DNA of 64,000 bases from Mycolicibacterium crocinum. GTDB taxonomy: Bacteria; Actinomycetota; Actinomycetes; Mycobacteriales; Mycobacteriaceae. The position numbers and the translations under genes were made by a program. The notes beneath the pieces are model-generated. The model was not told the DNA's origin. It saw only the letters and a list, made by a program, of their open reading frames with translations, and did not search any database. Location: the NCBI RefSeq assembly GCF_022370635.2, contig NZ_CP092362.2, positions 2,170,001 to 2,234,000 of the forward strand, written 5' to 3'. This document shows positions 27,800 to 38,137 of this stretch, in pieces; the first letter of the stretch is position 1, and every line of letters starts with the position of its first letter.

Positions 27800-30127
27800 A
27801 TGATGGTGCGAGTGCATCTGAACATCACCGGTGTGGTGCAGGGCGTCGGGTTTCGTCCGGCGGTCGCGCGGATCGCCGCCGAGTTCCGGCTGGCTGGATT
27901 TGTGTACAACGACGCCGGGTCGGTCCACTGTGAGTTGGAGGGCCCGGCCGCCGATGTGGAAGCGGCGATCGCGGCGATCCGGGACCGCACACCACCGGCG
28001 GCGCGCATCGACCGCGTGCACGCCCGGTACGTGGACCCGAACGGCGCCAACGGGTTTGAGATCATCGGCAGCCAACAGGGCGATGAGTCGCGCACCCTGG
28101 TACCACCGGACATCGCGGTGTGTGCGGACTGCCTGCGCGAGATGCGCGACCCGACGGACCGCCGCCACGGGCACCCGTTCATCACGTGCACCAACTGCGG
28201 GCCGCGCTACACCGTGATCACCGATCTGCCATACGACCGTCCTGCGACCACAATGGCCGGCTTCCCAATGTGCCCGGCGTGCGACGCGGAGTACCACGAT
28301 CCGCTGGATCGCCGCTATCACGCGCAGACGATCGCCTGCCCGGACTGCGGGCCCCGCTTGCGCTGGCAGCCCGTGGGCGGCCCCGCCCGGGACGATGACC
28401 CGATCGGTGCGGCGGTCGCCGCGCTGCGGGACGGGCTGATCGTCGCGGTCAAGGGGATCGGCGGCTTCCACCTGGCCTGCCGCGCCGACGACGCCGCCGT
28501 CGTGGCAGAGCTGCGTCGACGCAAGAGCCGGCCGGCCAAACCGTTCGCAGTGATGGCCGCGGGTGTCGGGGCCGCCGGCGACATCGCGGTGCTCGACGAC
28601 GAGGTGGTCGACGCCCTGACCTCACCGTCGGCGCCGATCGTGTTGGTGGCCCGCCGGGGGAGCGGCATCGCCGACGAGGTCGCGCCCGGCCTGACCGAGC
28701 TGGGCGTGATGCTGGCCTACTCGCCGGTGCACCACCAGCTGTTTGACCGGCTCGGCTCTGTGCCGCTGGTGATGACCTCGGCCAACCGGGGCGGATCCCC
28801 GATCGTGTTCCGCGACGACGACCTGGACTGGATCGAGGGTCTCGCCGACGCGGTGCTCACCCACGACCGGCCTATCCATGTGCCGTGCGAGGACTCGGTG
28901 GTCACCATCGACAACGGCAACGAGGTGCCGTTGCGTCGCTCCCGCGGCTACGCCCCGCTCCCGGTGTCGGTGCCCGGGCCGCTGCCCGATCGCGTCATCC
29001 TCGCCACCGGCGGCGACCTGAAGACGACGTTCTGCCTGGTGGGCGCTGACGGGCACGCGCACATGTCGTCGCATCTCGGCGATATGGCCGACCGGCGCAC
29101 GCAAGTCTGCTTCGAGTCGGCGCTGGAGCATCTGGCGTTCATGACCGATCGCACACCCGACGTGATCGCCTGCGATATGCACCCCGGGTACGCGACCACC
29201 GCGTGGGCACACCGTTACGCCCTCGGTCGGCCCGTGGTCGCTGCCCAACACCATCACGCGCACGCGGTCGCCCTGCTTGCCGAGCATCGGCGGCTGGGCA
29301 CGCCGGTCATCGCGGTCACCTATGACGGCACCGGCTACGGCACCGACGGCACCATCTGGGGCGGTGAACTTCTGGCGATCACCGATGCTTCTCACTTCAC
29401 CCGGGTCGGCCACCTGCGGGAGTTCGCACTGCCTGGCGGCGATGGTGCGGTCCGTCACCCAGCCCGCACCGCGTTGGATCTCTTGTACCGGGCCGGTATC
29501 GATTGGACGGGCGAGCTGCCGCCGGTGGCGAGCTTCGACGAAACCGCGCTGCACATACTTCGCCAGCAGATCCCTCGCGGTCTCGGCTGCGTCCGCACCA
29601 CCAGCATGGGCCGATTGTTCGATGCGGTGGCGAGCCTGCTCGGCGTATGTCAGGAGGTCAGCTACGAAGGGCAGGCCGCGATCGAGTTGGAGCATCTGGC
29701 CCGCCACGGACGACCCACCGCGCTGAATTTCGATGTCGCCGAAGGTGTCCTGGATCCTGCGCCGGTGATCGCCGGAATCGTCGAGGGCATGCGGTCCGGC
29801 ACTGCGATCGCCGATCTGGCTGCCGGTTTCCACCAAGCGGTGATCCGTGCGACCGCCGTGGCAGCCGCCGAAAGTGCTCGGGCCGCGGGCATTTCGGTCA
29901 TCGGGTTGACCGGTGGCGTGTTCGCGAATCGCCTTCTGCTGCAGGGTCTGCGGCACACGCTCACCGAGGACGGGTTCGACGTCCTCAGCCACCGAATCGT
30001 CCCCTGCAATGACGGTGGGCTGGCGCTGGGCCAGGCCACCATCGCCGCCGCGATGCTCGCCGACGAGTACGCAGCGGCTGTACCGGAAAGGAATGGCGTA
30101 TGTGCCTCGGAATCCCCGGCAAGGTGA
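27800..30127 (+). CDS. hypF: Carbamoyltransferase HypF
   Basis: HypF makes the thiocarbamate on HypE from carbamoyl phosphate, the source of the CN ligands of the NiFe site. The 775-residue protein has an acylphosphatase domain (residues 1-90, VQGVGFRPAVARI), two zinc fingers with CADC/CTNC and CPAC/CPDC pairs (about 110-185), a YrdC-like domain (about 200-380) and a Kae1-like domain with HHHAHAVALLAEH and the GTGYGTDG loop. The ATG at 27800 is followed at once by a second ATG, so the start may shift one codon. Confidence 0.96.
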   Translation: MMVRVHLNITGVVQGVGFRPAVARIAAEFRLAGFVYNDAGSVHCELEGPAADVEAAIAAIRDRTPPAARIDRVHARYVDPNGANGFEIIGSQQGDESRTLVPPDIAVCADCLREMRDPTDRRHGHPFITCTNCGPRYTVITDLPYDRPATTMAGFPMCPACDAEYHDPLDRRYHAQTIACPDCGPRLRWQPVGGPARDDDPIGAAVAALRDGLIVAVKGIGGFHLACRADDAAVVAELRRRKSRPAKPFAVMAAGVGAAGDIAVLDDEVVDALTSPSAPIVLVARRGSGIADEVAPGLTELGVMLAYSPVHHQLFDRLGSVPLVMTSANRGGSPIVFRDDDLDWIEGLADAVLTHDRPIHVPCEDSVVTIDNGNEVPLRRSRGYAPLPVSVPGPLPDRVILATGGDLKTTFCLVGADGHAHMSSHLGDMADRRTQVCFESALEHLAFMTDRTPDVIACDMHPGYATTAWAHRYALGRPVVAAQHHHAHAVALLAEHRRLGTPVIAVTYDGTGYGTDGTIWGGELLAITDASHFTRVGHLREFALPGGDGAVRHPARTALDLLYRAGIDWTGELPPVASFDETALHILRQQIPRGLGCVRTTSMGRLFDAVASLLGVCQEVSYEGQAAIELEHLARHGRPTALNFDVAEGVLDPAPVIAGIVEGMRSGTAIADLAAGFHQAVIRATAVAAAESARAAGISVIGLTGGVFANRLLLQGLRHTLTEDGFDVLSHRIVPCNDGGLALGQATIAAAMLADEYAAAVPERNGVCASESPAR

Positions 30128-30371
30128 TCGAAATCTGGGAGGAGGCCGGAACCCGGATGTCGACCGTCGACTTCGGCGGCACCACCAAGACGGTGTGCCT
30201 GGCGTATCTGCCTGATATGGAGATCGGTGAATACACCATCGTCCATGCGGGTTTTGCAATCACCCGGCTCGATGAAGCATCGGCCAACGAAACGTTGAAG
30301 ATGTTCGAAGACCTCGGCGTGCTGGACGAAGAACTCGGCGGCACCGAAGGGCAGGGCAGGAGGGAACCGGC

Positions 30372-30375
<4 letters not shown>
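30100..30375 (+). CDS. hypC: Hydrogenase maturation chaperone HypC
   Basis: The 91-residue protein starts [17 protein letters not shown], with the essential Cys2 that shares the Fe(CN)2CO unit with HypD. GGAAAGGAA precedes the ATG at 30100, and the gene overlaps the end of hypF by 28 bases. It is the general copy, in contrast to the one inside the structural operon at 18944-19192. Confidence 0.95.
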
Positions 30376-31467
<1,092 letters not shown>

Positions 31468-31475
<8 letters not shown>

Positions 31476-32538
31476 TTCGGTCGGCATCGATCCGTCGGAC
31501 TGGGTGTGCCCGTTGCCATTGCGGGAGACCAAGCGGATCGTGCTGGGCCACGGCGGCGGCGGGATCCTGTCCGAAGAGCTGATCGAGAATCTCTTCCTGC
31601 CGGCGTTCGGATCGGCGGGCGGGCCGGCCCGCGACTCCGCAGTCCTGTCCGTCGCCGGCGGACGTATCGCGCTGACCACCGACTCCTATGTGGTGAACCC
31701 GTTGTTCTTCCCCGGCGGCAACATCGGCGATCTGGCCGTCAACGGCACGATCAACGATCTGGCGTGCAGCGGTGCGCAGCCTTTGGGGCTGACGGCGGGA
31801 TTCATCATCGAGGAAGGACTGGAGCTCGAGGTACTCGGCGCCATCGCCCAGACGATGGGCAAGGCGGCCACCGAGGCCGGGGTTGGCATCGTCACCGGCG
31901 ACACCAAAGTCGTCGGAAAGGGCAGCGCCGATGGGCTTTTCATCAACACCGCCGGGGTCGGTGTGATACCTGACGGGGTGCGTATCGGACCCGAGCAAGC
32001 TCGCCCGGGCGACCACGTGATCGTGTCGGGCGCCATTGGCGAGCACGGTGTGGCGATCATGAGCGTGCGCGAAGGCATCGACTTCGGGACGACGGTGACC
32101 ACCGACAGCGCGCCGTTGCATCTGCTGGTCGCGGCGATGCTCGCCGCAGTCCCAGACCCGAATGCCGTACACGTGCTGCGCGATCCCACCCGCGGTGGGT
32201 TGGTGGCGTCCACCGTCGAGATCGCCCGCACCGCGGGTGTCGGAGTCGAACTCGACGAGCAGCTCATCCCCGTGCCGGACACGGTCGCGTCGGCCTGCAG
32301 CTTCCTGGGTCTCGATCCGCTCCAGGTCGCCAACGAGGGCAAGCTGGTGGCATTCGTCGACCCGGCACACAGCGAAGCGGTACTGGCGGCCATGCGATCC
32401 CGACCTGAGGGCAACGGGGCGGTGATCATTGGCCGGGCGGTCGAGGAGCACCCGGGCATGGTGGTCGGTCGCACCCCGTTCGGCACCACCAGAGTGATCG
32501 AACGTGAACTGGGCGAACAGCTTCCGAGAATTTGTTGA
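31468..32538 (+). CDS. hypE: Hydrogenase maturation protein HypE
   Basis: HypE dehydrates its C-terminal thiocarbamate to thiocyanate, giving the CN ligand. The 356-residue protein belongs to the PurM/ThiL ATP-binding fold ([14 protein letters not shown] near residue 25) and ends PRIC, whose terminal cysteine carries the cyano group. I chose the ATG at 31468, overlapping the hypD stop by eight bases; a reading from 31426 runs through hypD. Confidence 0.96.
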
Positions 32539-32541
32539 TCG

Positions 32542-33558
32542 ATGGCAAATGTCGACGACCGGACCGCTGAGGCGTCCGAGTCCCTCGCCGCTGCGCATGA
32601 CTGCCTCCTGCTGGATCTAGACGGAACGGTCTTCCGCGGTCACGCGCCCACCCCGGGGGCGGTGGCAGCGCTAGCGGCCGCCGGCGCGCGCAAGGTCTTC
32701 GTGACCAACAACGCGTCCCGAAGCGCCGGCGAGGTCGCAGATCACCTGGTGGGCATCGGGTTCGCGGCGGAACCGGGCGATGTCTTGACCAGCGCCCAGA
32801 GCGCCGCGCGTGCGCTGAGCCGCCAACTGCCGCCCGATTCCAGGGTTCTGGTGGTGGGCACCGATTCGCTTGCCGCCGAGATCGCTCTCGTCGGGCTGCG
32901 GCCGGTGCGTTCCCACAGCGACGAACCCGTCGCTGTGGTGCAGGGCCATTCACCTCACACGTGTTGGGCAGACCTGGCGGAGGCCACGCTTGCCATTCGC
33001 GATGGTGGATTGTGGGTTGCGACGAATGCCGACGTGACCCTGCCGACCGAACGCGGATTGTTGCCGGGCAACGGTTCGCTGGTGGCAGCGCTGCGAGCCG
33101 CGACCGGGGTGGAGCCCCAGGTGGTCGGCAAGCCGGCTCCCACGATGCTTCGAGATGCTCTGGCTCGCGGCATGTCCCACGCACCATTGGTCGTGGGCGA
33201 TCGGCTCGACACCGACATCGCGGCAGCCAATGCCGCCGGTCTTCCGAGCATGCTCGTGCTCAGCGGTGTGAGTACACCGACAGATCTGATCCTTGCGCCT
33301 GAAGGTCGACGCCCCAAATACCTTGCCGAAGACCTGCGTGGCCTTCATGAACCGTTGTCCCGCATGCGGGTCGGCCCACAACCCGGTTGGAACGCGACTG
33401 TTGCCGACGGTGCCGTGACGGTGACGTCCCAGGGTGACGGCGACGCACTGTCGGCGCTACGGGTAGTGGCGGACTTGGTGTGGCGAGGCGGGGCCTCCAT
33501 TGTGGTGGCCGGTGATCGGCGCAGTCGAGAGGCCCTAAGGCGCTGGGGTTTTGGTTAG
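32542..33558 (+). CDS. HAD-family phosphatase, glycerol-3-phosphate or phosphoglycolate type
   Basis: The 338-residue protein has HAD motif I LLLDLDGTVF (about residues 27-36), FVTNNASR as motif II, a lysine in GKPAPTM and motif IV VVGDRLDTDI, all of the NagD-like class IIA. Residues 265-338 form an extra C-terminal region. It closely resembles my recollection of the mycobacterial D-glycerol-3-phosphate phosphatase Rv1692. It begins three bases after hypE, so it is probably cotranscribed with hyp genes. Given prk nearby, a 2-phosphoglycolate phosphatase role is an alternative. Confidence 0.75.
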   Translation: MANVDDRTAEASESLAAAHDCLLLDLDGTVFRGHAPTPGAVAALAAAGARKVFVTNNASRSAGEVADHLVGIGFAAEPGDVLTSAQSAARALSRQLPPDSRVLVVGTDSLAAEIALVGLRPVRSHSDEPVAVVQGHSPHTCWADLAEATLAIRDGGLWVATNADVTLPTERGLLPGNGSLVAALRAATGVEPQVVGKPAPTMLRDALARGMSHAPLVVGDRLDTDIAAANAAGLPSMLVLSGVSTPTDLILAPEGRRPKYLAEDLRGLHEPLSRMRVGPQPGWNATVADGAVTVTSQGDGDALSALRVVADLVWRGGASIVVAGDRRSREALRRWGFG

Positions 33559-33568
33559 CGTGCCGATG

Positions 33569-34138
33569 TCAGCATGACAGTGCCCGCATCACGATCTCGG
33601 TGGCCAGTTGCGCGGTGAAGTGCTGCGAACTGGGCGGCCCGGCAAGGTCGACCAGTCGAAAGTCCGCGTGCACGTGACGTCTGCTCGCGCGGGCAACGCC
33701 GTGCGCCGATCTGCCCTCGACCAGAACAGTGGTGTCGACGACTACCGCGGGGCAATCACCGTCCCGCACGATGCCGTCGGAATCGGGCACCCGCGGGTGG
33801 CCGCGATCGATGACCACCAGCCCGGTGAAACGCTCGCGATGGGCCGCCGCGAGATCCCACGCCAATTCCGCCCCGGCGCCGTCACCGACGAGCAGTCCGC
33901 TCGTGATCCGCAGGTCGTCCAGGAACCCGATGATCGACTTCATGTTCAGCCCGTCGACGACCGGGATAGTGACGATGCGAAACATCGCAACCTGCAGGCG
34001 TTCCCGTAAGGCATCTTGAGCGACCGTATTTCGGGCTGGTTCTTCGAGCATGATGATCGTGCGGCCCAACGGCGGGCCGGACAGCGTCACCGACACCATC
34101 GCGCCATCGATGGCGCTCACCATTCGTTGGAGGCTCAC
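33569..34138 (-). CDS. Small alpha/beta-hydrolase-like protein
   Basis: The 189-residue protein has the look of the second half of an alpha/beta hydrolase: TSGLLVGDGAGAELAWDLAA fits a nucleophile elbow, but with Asp instead of Ser, then a strand VVIDRGHP and a late histidine in SSQHFTAQL. It is shorter than a full hydrolase. I chose the GTG at 34138, which overlaps the upstream stop as GTGA; the upstream extension is the neighbouring gene in another frame. The function is unknown. It ends facing the HAD phosphatase gene. Confidence 0.55.
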   Translation of the reverse strand: MSLQRMVSAIDGAMVSVTLSGPPLGRTIIMLEEPARNTVAQDALRERLQVAMFRIVTIPVVDGLNMKSIIGFLDDLRITSGLLVGDGAGAELAWDLAAAHRERFTGLVVIDRGHPRVPDSDGIVRDGDCPAVVVDTTVLVEGRSAHGVARASRRHVHADFRLVDLAGPPSSQHFTAQLATEIVMRALSC

Positions 34139-34350
34139 AGTGTTCCGGCGGCCGCAATCACCCAGACCGGGCGGCGCGTGGGGTCGATGACCTCGCGGCC
34201 GCCGTGGTCGTACTGAACGAGTATGTGCCCGGCCGAGATTGACCGGATCCTGCCAGGATTGCCGTACACGCCTGATGCCACTCGCACCCGATCGCCCGTG
34301 GACAGCCGGTGAGAGCTGAGCCCGGCGGTGCTGCGTAAGTGCGTGATCAT
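34135..34350 (-). CDS. Small conserved protein with a KOW-like segment, 71 residues
   Basis: The ATG at 34350 has AAGGAG seven bases upstream, which decides the start. The protein reads as a small beta domain: STGDRVRVASGVYGNPGRI, then ILVQYDHGG, then a C-terminal strand RPVWVIAAAGTL. I do not recognise a named family. It is translationally coupled to the hydrolase-like gene downstream, and together they form a two-gene operon. Confidence 0.6.
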   Translation of the reverse strand: MITHLRSTAGLSSHRLSTGDRVRVASGVYGNPGRIRSISAGHILVQYDHGGREVIDPTRRPVWVIAAAGTL

Positions 34351-34444
34351 CGCTGTGCTCCTTCGTCTCCATACCAGCGGATGGGTCCAGGTTGTCGATC
34401 GACGGCTATGCCAACCACCCCGTGGTGGGGGTCGCCCGGGGTGA

Positions 34445-35584
<1,140 letters not shown>

Positions 35585-35615
35585 CAACCATGGCCGTCAA
35601 GGCCGTAGCGCGCAG

Positions 35616-36857
35616 CTACCCTCGCGGCTCGTCGGCCCAGAGGGGCGGCCGTGCCGCGTGCTGGTCGTGGTGGGTGCCGTCGCTCGCCGACGTAGCCGAC
35701 CACGCGGTGCCCTCACAGACCAGGTCGTGAGGGAGCGGTATCTGGTCGGGTAGCAGCCCTCCGCCCGGCACAGCGTCGACGAGGGCCTGAACCGGCAGCG
35801 GCGGAGCCAGTGCCGCAGTGTCGGGCAGTGTGGTTAGGGCAGCCGGAATCGGCGGGGCCGCAACAGGTCCCGTGGGGGAGGCGACGACGGGAACGGGGGC
35901 GCCAAGGGGGAGCGGTGCCGGCGGCACGACCACGGGAACCGCGACGGGTGGGACCGGAGCCGGGATGGCGGCCGCAGAGTCGACGACCGGAGCGGCCATC
36001 GGTGCTGCCGCGGCGTCAGGTACCGCCGCCGCGGCTTCCGAGGCAGGCGCGATCGCTGCTGCCGGCGGCGGAGCCGCATCGACGTTGAGCGAGAACAGCT
36101 CCGGCCCCGAGGCGGGTGCGGCCGGCGGCGGTGCGGGCGCAGCGGGTACCGCGGCGGCCTCCACAACGGGTGCGGCCTCGGCGACCGGCCCGGCGTCGGC
36201 GACCGGTGCGGCGTCGGCGACCGGTGCGGCGTCGGCGACCGGTGGCACGGGCGAAATGTCGGCCACCGGAGTCACATCGGTGATCGGAGGAGCGGCGACC
36301 GGCGGCGCCGCAACTGGCGGTGCGGGAACCTCGACAGGTGCGGCCGGCAGAACCGCGGCAGCAACAGGAACCGGGGCCGCAGCCGGAACCGGGGCAGCAA
36401 CAGGAACCGGGGCTGCCACGGGAACCGGTGCCGCAGCTGGAATCGGGGCCGCCGCAGGCACAGCGGGGACTACGACCGGAGCGGGAACCACTGGTACCGG
36501 CAGCACTGCCGCCGGAACGACGGGTACCGCGGCCGGCGGTGCCGGGGCCAGCGCGCTGTCGGCGATCGGCGCGGCGACCACCGGTGCGGCAGCGACCGGA
36601 GCCGGAGCCGCGACGGGCGCTGCCGCGGCTGGTACCGCGACGGGTGCGGCGACCGGTGCTGCCGCTGCGTCCGGCAGCGCGCCGGTGAGCATCTCCGGCA
36701 ACACTTCCGGTGCGGCCGCGAGCTGCTCAATGATGCTGCCGCAGGGCACTCCTGGGGTCGCCGCCGGTTCCGCGCCCGCCAGAGGACTGGCACACCAGCT
36801 CGACAAGATCAACGCGGCGACGCCGGCCGACACCTGGCGGTGGATGTTCGGTGACAA
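35616..36857 (-). CDS. Secreted alanine/proline/valine-rich protein
   Basis: The 413-residue protein starts with a signal peptide (ALILSSWCASPLAGA, cleavage near residue 29) and then about 300 residues of low-complexity Ala-Pro-Val repeats such as AAPVPVAAPVPVAAPVPAA and ADAAPVADAAPVADAG. One cysteine is near each end of the mature protein (PGVPCGS and LVCEGTAW) and could form a bridge. The C-terminal 70 residues are less repetitive. Such proteins resemble mycobacterial cell-wall or fibronectin-attachment-like secreted proteins, but no domain can be named. The plus strand holds a long mirror reading that I reject. Confidence 0.7.
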   Translation of the reverse strand: MSPNIHRQVSAGVAALILSSWCASPLAGAEPAATPGVPCGSIIEQLAAAPEVLPEMLTGALPDAAAAPVAAPVAVPAAAAPVAAPAPVAAAPVVAAPIADSALAPAPPAAVPVVPAAVLPVPVVPAPVVVPAVPAAAPIPAAAPVPVAAPVPVAAPVPAAAPVPVAAAVLPAAPVEVPAPPVAAPPVAAPPITDVTPVADISPVPPVADAAPVADAAPVADAGPVAEAAPVVEAAAVPAAPAPPPAAPASGPELFSLNVDAAPPPAAAIAPASEAAAAVPDAAAAPMAAPVVDSAAAIPAPVPPVAVPVVVPPAPLPLGAPVPVVASPTGPVAAPPIPAALTTLPDTAALAPPLPVQALVDAVPGGGLLPDQIPLPHDLVCEGTAWSATSASDGTHHDQHAARPPLWADEPRG

Positions 36858-36966
36858 CGCTTCCCCGTCCGTGTCGATCTTGATTGGCCATCAAGACCGT
36901 ATCGGGTCGCGCGGTCAAAACAAGGCCGTGTCGATTCCTTTATGAAATCGATAGCGGTCGGTCATA

Positions 36967-36980
36967 GGACGGATCCGTCC
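36967..36980. promoter_or_regulatory. Perfect 14-bp palindrome upstream of the Ala/Pro-rich gene
   Basis: GGACGGATCCGTCC is fully symmetric and lies 110 bases before the gene at 35616-36857 and downstream of the SDR stop at 37016. It could be an operator or a small terminator stem. Flanking GGTCAT is repeated on both sides. Confidence 0.4.
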
Positions 36981-37015
36981 GGTCATGGGCAACACCATGT
37001 CAGCCATATTCACGG

Positions 37016-37990
37016 TCAGCTCCTCTGCGGTTCGGGGAATTCGACGTCCGCACCGCCGGGCATCGCGCTGATGCCGCGGCGATCGCAGACTTCGAGGACT
37101 TCATCGACGATCGAGTTCGGCACGATGAACTTCTCGGTAGCCGATATCTGGTCGAGATGGGTGGCGATGTCGTCCGCGGACGGCTCGGTATCGGCGTCGG
37201 CCAGCCAGCCCTCGCTGAGTCCGATGAACGCGCGAGCGTAACGCCCAGCACAGGCCGAATACATGCGATGGCTGAACGTGCACGTCGTGCTCGCCAGATA
37301 CACGACCAGTGGCACCACCAGCTCTGGCCGAATGGCGCGCATGAAGCCCGATTCGGCCAGGAACTTCTCGTCGCCGACGGTCTCGGTCACCATCCGTGAA
37401 AAGCCGGTCGGTAGAACGGAGTTGGCGCGGATACCGAACGCTTCGCCTTCGATCGCAATCACATTGGTCAACCCGATGAGACCGGCCTTGGCCGCCGCGT
37501 AGTGGGCCTCCATCGGCTGGCCGAAAACACCCGCCGAGGACGAGATGAACACGAACCGTCCGCCTTCTCCGGCCTTCATCACCCGGTAGGCGGGTTGGGA
37601 CAGGTGGAAACCGCCGTCGAGGTGCACACGCAGCATTCGGGTCCAGTCGTCGTGCGAAAGGTCCTCGAACGCAACACTGCCGAAGATGCCGGCGTTACTG
37701 ACCACGGCGTCGAGACGGCCGAACGCGTTCACCGCGGCCGCGACAATCGCGGCACCACCCGCCGGGGTTTCGACCGAGTCGTACGAGGCCACCGCCCGCC
37801 CGCCGGCAGCGGTGATCTCGTCGACCACCGAGTCGGCGACCGTGGAATCCACACCCTCACCGCGCATGGTGGAGCCGAGGTCGTTGACCACGACGGCCGC
37901 GCCACGCTTCGCCAAATCGAGCGCGTACAACCGGCCGAGTCCACGCCCGGCGCCCGTCACGATCACCGCCTGGCCAGTGAAGTCGATCAT
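37016..37990 (-). CDS. Short-chain dehydrogenase/reductase (MFE-2-like SDR)
   Basis: The 324-residue NAD(P)-dependent oxidoreductase has the cofactor loop TGAGRGLGR (about residues 12-20), SNAGIFG, catalytic Ser in FISSSAGVFG and the YAAAKAG Tyr-Lys pair. The VVVNDLGS segment and the length resemble the 3-hydroxyacyl-CoA dehydrogenase domain of multifunctional enzyme type 2, so a hydroxyacyl-CoA or steroid/terpenoid alcohol is a likely substrate. It is divergent from the VWA gene and shares its regulatory motif. Confidence 0.88.
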   Translation of the reverse strand: MIDFTGQAVIVTGAGRGLGRLYALDLAKRGAAVVVNDLGSTMRGEGVDSTVADSVVDEITAAGGRAVASYDSVETPAGGAAIVAAAVNAFGRLDAVVSNAGIFGSVAFEDLSHDDWTRMLRVHLDGGFHLSQPAYRVMKAGEGGRFVFISSSAGVFGQPMEAHYAAAKAGLIGLTNVIAIEGEAFGIRANSVLPTGFSRMVTETVGDEKFLAESGFMRAIRPELVVPLVVYLASTTCTFSHRMYSACAGRYARAFIGLSEGWLADADTEPSADDIATHLDQISATEKFIVPNSIVDEVLEVCDRRGISAMPGGADVEFPEPQRS

Positions 37991-38070
37991 GTCGTCACCC
38001 TTGTCAATTCGGCTCTTCAGAACCGCGACCCCGACACCGCGAACCGGTCAGTTGACTGCCGTCCGGCCGA

Positions 38071-38100
38071 ACTCTACGGTGGAACAGATATTTGGTCAAC
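38071..38100 (-). promoter_or_regulatory. Promoter of the SDR gene with cluster motif, site 1
   Basis: On the minus strand TTGACC (38099-38094) and TAGAGT (38076-38071) are 17 bases apart, a good mycobacterial promoter. The spacer holds CAAATATCTGTTCC, which recurs at 39831-39845 and in part at 45581-45597. The motif covers promoter DNA, so a bound repressor would block the polymerase. Confidence 0.65.
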
Positions 38101-38137
38101 AAGATCCGATGCGTGTTGGGGAGGGCGGAGGGGCTCG

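Noticed and set aside
35818..36945. A long plus-strand open frame rich in Gly, Ala and Thr opposite the Ala/Pro-rich gene
   Set aside because: It is the mirror of a GC-rich repeat. The minus strand has a proper signal peptide and a sensible C-terminus; the plus frame has neither.
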